Part shown: piece after piece, positions 60,854 through 64,000 of the stretch | Layout: each line of letters begins with the position of its first letter | Numbering within the stretch: position 1 is the first letter of the stretch | Origin: Mariluticola halotolerans | Lineage (GTDB): Bacteria; Pseudomonadota; Alphaproteobacteria; Rhizobiales; Devosiaceae | DNA: 64,000 bases | Direction: 5' to 3' | NCBI RefSeq assembly: GCF_021611515.1 | Contig: NZ_CP090960.1 | Span: 1,488,001-1,552,000 of the forward strand | Program-made: the position numbers and the translations under genes | The notes under the pieces: model-generated | The model's database searches: none | Seen by the model: only the letters and a program-made list of their open reading frames with translations | Told to the model about the DNA's origin: nothing

Positions 60854-61453
60854 ATGAAAGAGACGTCCGGGCTGGCGCGCCTGCGATTTATACTATGGGG
60901 ACTGGTTGTGATCGTCGGTCTTGGGGCGACCGTGCTCTATCTCGTGCGCCCGCCCGAGCGGCCGGTGGGGCTTTATGGGGGCACGTTTTCGCTGTCGGCC
61001 ACAACCGGCGGCACGTTCACCCAAAACGACCTCAAGGGCGTCCCCAGCCTGATCTTTTTTGGTTATACCTATTGTCCCGATGTGTGCCCCACCACACTGG
61101 CCGAATCGACAGGCTGGCGGCAGAGGCTGAATCTGACGCCCGATGGTTTGCGGATTATCTTTGTCACCGTGGACCCCGAACGGGACACACTTGAAGCGCT
61201 GACGACCTATCTATCGGGCTTTGGCGGGCAGGTGATCGGGCTGACTGGCACAGAGGCCGAAGTGGAGGCCACCAAAAAAGCCTTTGGGGTCATCTCCGAG
61301 AAGGTGGAGAACGAATCCAGCACCGAATATCTGGTCAATCATACCGCCAGCGTCTTCATGATTGATGCTGACGGGCGGTTTGACGGCACCATCGCCTATG
61401 GCGAACCGACGGACACGGCCCTAGCCAAGGTAAGCAAGCTTACCGGCCTTTAG
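60854..61453 (+). CDS. SCO1/SenC family protein
   Basis: 199 residues. An N-terminal membrane anchor ('FILWGLVVIVGLGATVLYLV') precedes a periplasmic thioredoxin-like domain with the copper-binding 'YCPDVCP' motif (about 78-84) and the third ligand His in 'YLVNHTASVFMIDADGRF'. Such proteins deliver copper to the CuA site of cytochrome c oxidase or act as thiol reductases. It starts 4 bp after xseB. No oxidase genes are nearby. Confidence 0.92.
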   Translation: MKETSGLARLRFILWGLVVIVGLGATVLYLVRPPERPVGLYGGTFSLSATTGGTFTQNDLKGVPSLIFFGYTYCPDVCPTTLAESTGWRQRLNLTPDGLRIIFVTVDPERDTLEALTTYLSGFGGQVIGLTGTEAEVEATKKAFGVISEKVENESSTEYLVNHTASVFMIDADGRFDGTIAYGEPTDTALAKVSKLTGL

Positions 61454-61472
61454 GTAATCCTGTCTGGTCTAC

Positions 61473-62579
61473 CTAATACCCCACGCCCCCATCGCGCCCG
61501 GTCTGGCCGCGATGGCGCAGGAAATGGTCGGCCAATACCAGCGCCATCATCGCTTCGCCAATCGGCACGGCGCGGATGCCAACGCAGGGATCATGACGGC
61601 CCTTGGTGATGATGTCGGTGTCCTCATTGGCCGTGGTCACCGTCTCACGCGGGGTCAGGATTGAAGAGGTCGGCTTGACTGCGAAGCGCACCACAACCGG
61701 ATCTCCGGTGGAGATGCCGCCCAGAATGCCGCCCGCCTTGTTGGACTTGAAATAGGGCGCGTCAGGCCCGGCGCGCATTTCGTCGGCATTGGCGTCGCCT
61801 GTCAGCTCGGCTGAATCAAAGCCCGCCCCGATTTCCACGGCCTTGACCGCGTTGATGCTCATCATGGCCGATGCCAGGTCAGCGCTCAGTTTGCCATAGA
61901 CCGGCGCCCCCCAACCCGCAGGCACCCCTTCGGCGACCACTTCGATAACGGCGCCGACCGAATTGCCATCCTTGCGGATACCATCGAGATAATCAGCCCA
62001 GAGCAGAGCTGCCTTGGGGTCGGCGCAAAAGAACGGGTTCTGATCAACCTGATCCCAATCGAAATTATCGTAGTCGATCTTGTGCGGGCCCACCTGCACC
62101 AAAGAGGCGCGGATCTTGATATTGGGCAGCACCAGCCGGGCAATGGCCCCGGCGGCCACGCGAGCCGCAGTTTCGCGCGCCGAGGAGCGCCCGCCGCCGC
62201 GGTAATCGCGAATGCCGTATTTCTGGTGATAGGTGTAATCGGCGTGCCCCGGACGATATTTGTCGCGGATCTCGGAATAGTCCTTGGAGCGCTGATCGGT
62301 ATTCTCGATCATCAGCGAAATTGGTGTGCCGGTGGTTTTCAGCCCGTCCGTACGCTCATCCTCGAACACGCCGGAGAGGATTTTCACCTCATCGGCTTCC
62401 CGCCGCTGGGTGGTATATTTCGACTGGCCCGGTTTGCGGCGATCGAGATCGCGCTGGATGATTTCCGCGCTGATATCGAGCATGGGCGGACAACCGTCAA
62501 CGACCACGCCCAGGGCGGGGCCGTGGCTTTCACCCCAGGTGGTGAAGCGGAAAAGATGGCCAAATGAATTATCCGACAT
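61473..62579 (-). CDS. aroC: Chorismate synthase
   Basis: 368 residues. It converts EPSP to chorismate using reduced FMN, the last step of the shikimate pathway. Signatures: '[26 protein letters not shown]', '[27 protein letters not shown]', '[40 protein letters not shown]' and '[18 protein letters not shown]'. The ATG at 62579 gives the standard N-terminus [12 protein letters not shown]; an upstream in-frame start adds 18 unrelated residues. Confidence 0.96.
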   Translation of the reverse strand: MSDNSFGHLFRFTTWGESHGPALGVVVDGCPPMLDISAEIIQRDLDRRKPGQSKYTTQRREADEVKILSGVFEDERTDGLKTTGTPISLMIENTDQRSKDYSEIRDKYRPGHADYTYHQKYGIRDYRGGGRSSARETAARVAAGAIARLVLPNIKIRASLVQVGPHKIDYDNFDWDQVDQNPFFCADPKAALLWADYLDGIRKDGNSVGAVIEVVAEGVPAGWGAPVYGKLSADLASAMMSINAVKAVEIGAGFDSAELTGDANADEMRAGPDAPYFKSNKAGGILGGISTGDPVVVRFAVKPTSSILTPRETVTTANEDTDIITKGRHDPCVGIRAVPIGEAMMALVLADHFLRHRGQTGRDGGVGY

Positions 62580-62659
62580 GTCGCGCCTTGCAAAAGTTTG
62601 ACCTGTTCTAGAAACCGCAGGGCGCGGCGTCAATCACAAGGGTGCGGATGGTATGCGGC

Positions 62660-63286
62660 CTAGGCTTGCTGGACGCTGCTCATCTCGGATTCGTGCATGG
62701 TCATCTGCCCCATGCGGAAATGGGCGATCACACCCTGGGGGGGTGGCCAATTGACCACCTCACCATGGGGCGCGCCTTCCACGATATGGCGCAGAACCCG
62801 CTGAATGCCGCCATGCGCGACAATGACCGAAAGCGCCGGCAAATCGGCGGCGAAGCTTTTCAGCCTATCGGCCACATCTTCGTAATTTTCACCCTCGGGC
62901 GGCCGATGATACCAGTATTCGGCATTGCGCCGTCCGGGTGCCTGCGCCAATTCGGGCGGCAGCTCGTCATGCAAAAATCCCTCGAGCGTGCCAAAGGAAA
63001 TTTCCTTCAACCGGTCATCAAATATCACCGGCGGCAAGGTCACATCGAATGCGGCCCGCATGCGATCCATGGTTTCCGAGGCGCGGCTCAGCGGGGACGC
63101 GTACCAGCCGATCGTTGCCGGATCGATTTTGTCCCGCGCCAGCAATTCGCGGAGCAACGGCCCATTGGCATCGGCCTGCTGCCGGCCAAGAGCATTGAGG
63201 GGAATATCCTTTGACCCCTGATAACGGCGTTCGCGATTCCAGTCGGTTTCACCGTGACGCGCGAAATAAAACTCCGGCCAGTTCAT
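62660..63286 (-). CDS. Histidine phosphatase (phosphoglycerate mutase-like) family protein
   Basis: 208 residues. 'FYFARHGETDWNRERRYQGSKDIPLNALGRQQA' carries the catalytic RHGET motif; 'SPLSRASETM' and 'SVIVAHGGIQRVLRHI' supply the second Arg and His, and 'EISFGTLEG' the acidic residue. It is probably a small-molecule phosphatase rather than a true glycolytic mutase. It lies between fabI and aroC on the same strand, an order I recall from other Hyphomicrobiales. Confidence 0.9.
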   Translation of the reverse strand: MNWPEFYFARHGETDWNRERRYQGSKDIPLNALGRQQADANGPLLRELLARDKIDPATIGWYASPLSRASETMDRMRAAFDVTLPPVIFDDRLKEISFGTLEGFLHDELPPELAQAPGRRNAEYWYHRPPEGENYEDVADRLKSFAADLPALSVIVAHGGIQRVLRHIVEGAPHGEVVNWPPPQGVIAHFRMGQMTMHESEMSSVQQA

Positions 63287-63329
63287 GGTCGTTGCACAGG
63301 TCCTTGTATTTGAAACGGCCTGAGGGAGA

Positions 63330-64000
63330 TCAGGCCTCGTCGGCGGTATTATCCAGCACTTTCATGCCAAGAATATTATAGCCGCCATCAACATAGTGAA
63401 TTTCGCCGGTTGTGCCGCTGGAGAGATCAGACAGCAGATACATGCCCGCGCTGCCCACTTCATCGGTGGTGACATTGCGGCGCAGCGGCGCATTCGATTC
63501 CTGATAGTGCAGCATGTCGCGCAGATTGCCGATGCCTGAGGCTGCAAGGGTCTTGATGGCGCCTGCAGAAATGGCGTTGACGCGGATGCCCTTGGGGCCC
63601 ATGTCGGCTGCCAGATAACGCACACTGGCTTCAAGCGCGGCCTTGGCGACGCCCATCACGTTGTAGTTGGGCAGTACTTTTTCAGCACCGTAATAGGTAA
63701 GGGTCAGCAGCGAGCCGCCGTCGGTCATCAACGCTTCGGCGCGCTTGGCGACCGCCGTGAAGGAATAAACCGAGATATCCATGGTCAGCGCGAAATTATC
63801 GCGGCTGGTCTCGATATAGCGACCCTCAAGCTCTTCCTTGTTGGAAAAGCCGATGGCGTGCACCACGAAATCGAGCTTGCCCCATTTCTGTTTGATGGCC
63901 TCGAAGGTCTTGTCCATGGCGTCGCTGTCGGAGACATCGCATTCGACGACAAAATCGGAACCGAGTTCAGCGGCCAGCGGATCAACGCGGCGCTTGAGCG
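63330..64000 (-). CDS. fabI: Enoyl-ACP reductase [NADH] FabI (5' end outside window)
   Basis: The frame is open to the window edge, giving about 223 C-terminal residues of a protein usually about 270 long. It reduces trans-2-enoyl-ACP in fatty acid elongation. '[45 protein letters not shown]', '[57 protein letters not shown]' give the catalytic Tyr-x6-Lys and the typical FabI substrate loop. Residues before the internal Met at 63917 ('[20 protein letters not shown]') continue the domain, so that Met is not the start. Confidence 0.94.
   Translation of the reverse strand, partial: LKRRVDPLAAELGSDFVVECDVSDSDAMDKTFEAIKQKWGKLDFVVHAIGFSNKEELEGRYIETSRDNFALTMDISVYSFTAVAKRAEALMTDGGSLLTLTYYGAEKVLPNYNVMGVAKAALEASVRYLAADMGPKGIRVNAISAGAIKTLAASGIGNLRDMLHYQESNAPLRRNVTTDEVGSAGMYLLSDLSSGTTGEIHYVDGGYNILGMKVLDNTADEA

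Overview
The window looks like chromosomal DNA of a GC-rich alphaproteobacterium of the order Hyphomicrobiales, possibly a Devosiaceae-type (Devosia/Pelagibacterium-like) organism. The order-level call rests on a MucR/Ros-type regulator, DUF6456 and DUF1491 proteins, a TIGR03808-type twin-arginine repeat protein, an R. etli-type asparaginase and a rhizobial-style dnaJ/pdxH/aroC/fabI neighbourhood. The family-level guess is inference. Coding density is high. No insertion sequences, prophage or CRISPR were seen.

Layout. 1-0.63 kb: end of a flagellar hook-length control gene and a small FlhB-C-terminal-like protein. 0.7-2.3 kb: a SatD-like protein with a predicted C-terminal winged helix, then an AT-rich array of exactly 28-bp degenerate repeats that each carry a dyad, then a DUF3307 membrane protein. 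2.3-9 kb: YcgN, PBP1A, DUF1214/DUF1254 proteins, a lipoprotein, DUF2336 and DUF1491 proteins. 9-11.2 kb: a PAS histidine kinase overlapping a peptidoglycan-binding-domain protein. 11.5-14.2 kb: DUF5330, SufE, DUF6456, a DnaA-C-like HTH protein and MucR. 14.3-20.3 kb: a seven-gene Mrp cation/proton antiporter operon. 20.4-30.9 kb: MsrB, an S9 oligopeptidase, Fe-type SOD, a receiver protein, a LOG-like protein, a HerA-like ATPase, YbjQ, a beta-helix TAT protein, asparaginase, an SH3 protein and an epimerase.

31.3-53.1 kb is the most distinctive block. It encodes a type I secretion system (TolC-like, LapB-like ABC ATPase, HlyD-like adaptor), an RHH plus PAS-like protein, an LppC-like lipoprotein and a 4021-residue repetitive RTX adhesin. 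After a bidirectional terminator come a LapG-family periplasmic cysteine protease and a membrane EAL phosphodiesterase. The adhesin N-terminus carries a TAAG di-alanine motif of the kind cut by LapG, so this reads as a c-di-GMP-linked surface-adhesion module. No LapD receptor lies within it.

53.2-64 kb: tRNA-Gln and tRNA-Pro, then housekeeping genes (bioY, an MBL hydrolase, a DUF1499 protein, pdxH, a DnaJ-like co-chaperone, sua5, map, a histone deacetylase-like protein, xseB, a SCO protein, aroC, a histidine phosphatase and a fabI cut by the window end).

The strongest undescribed candidate is the SatD-like gene / 28-bp dyad array / DUF3307 locus at 0.72-2.26 kb. Within the array the symmetric arms change together from unit to unit. 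A dyad of the same geometry lies just upstream of the HTH gene near 13.6 kb.
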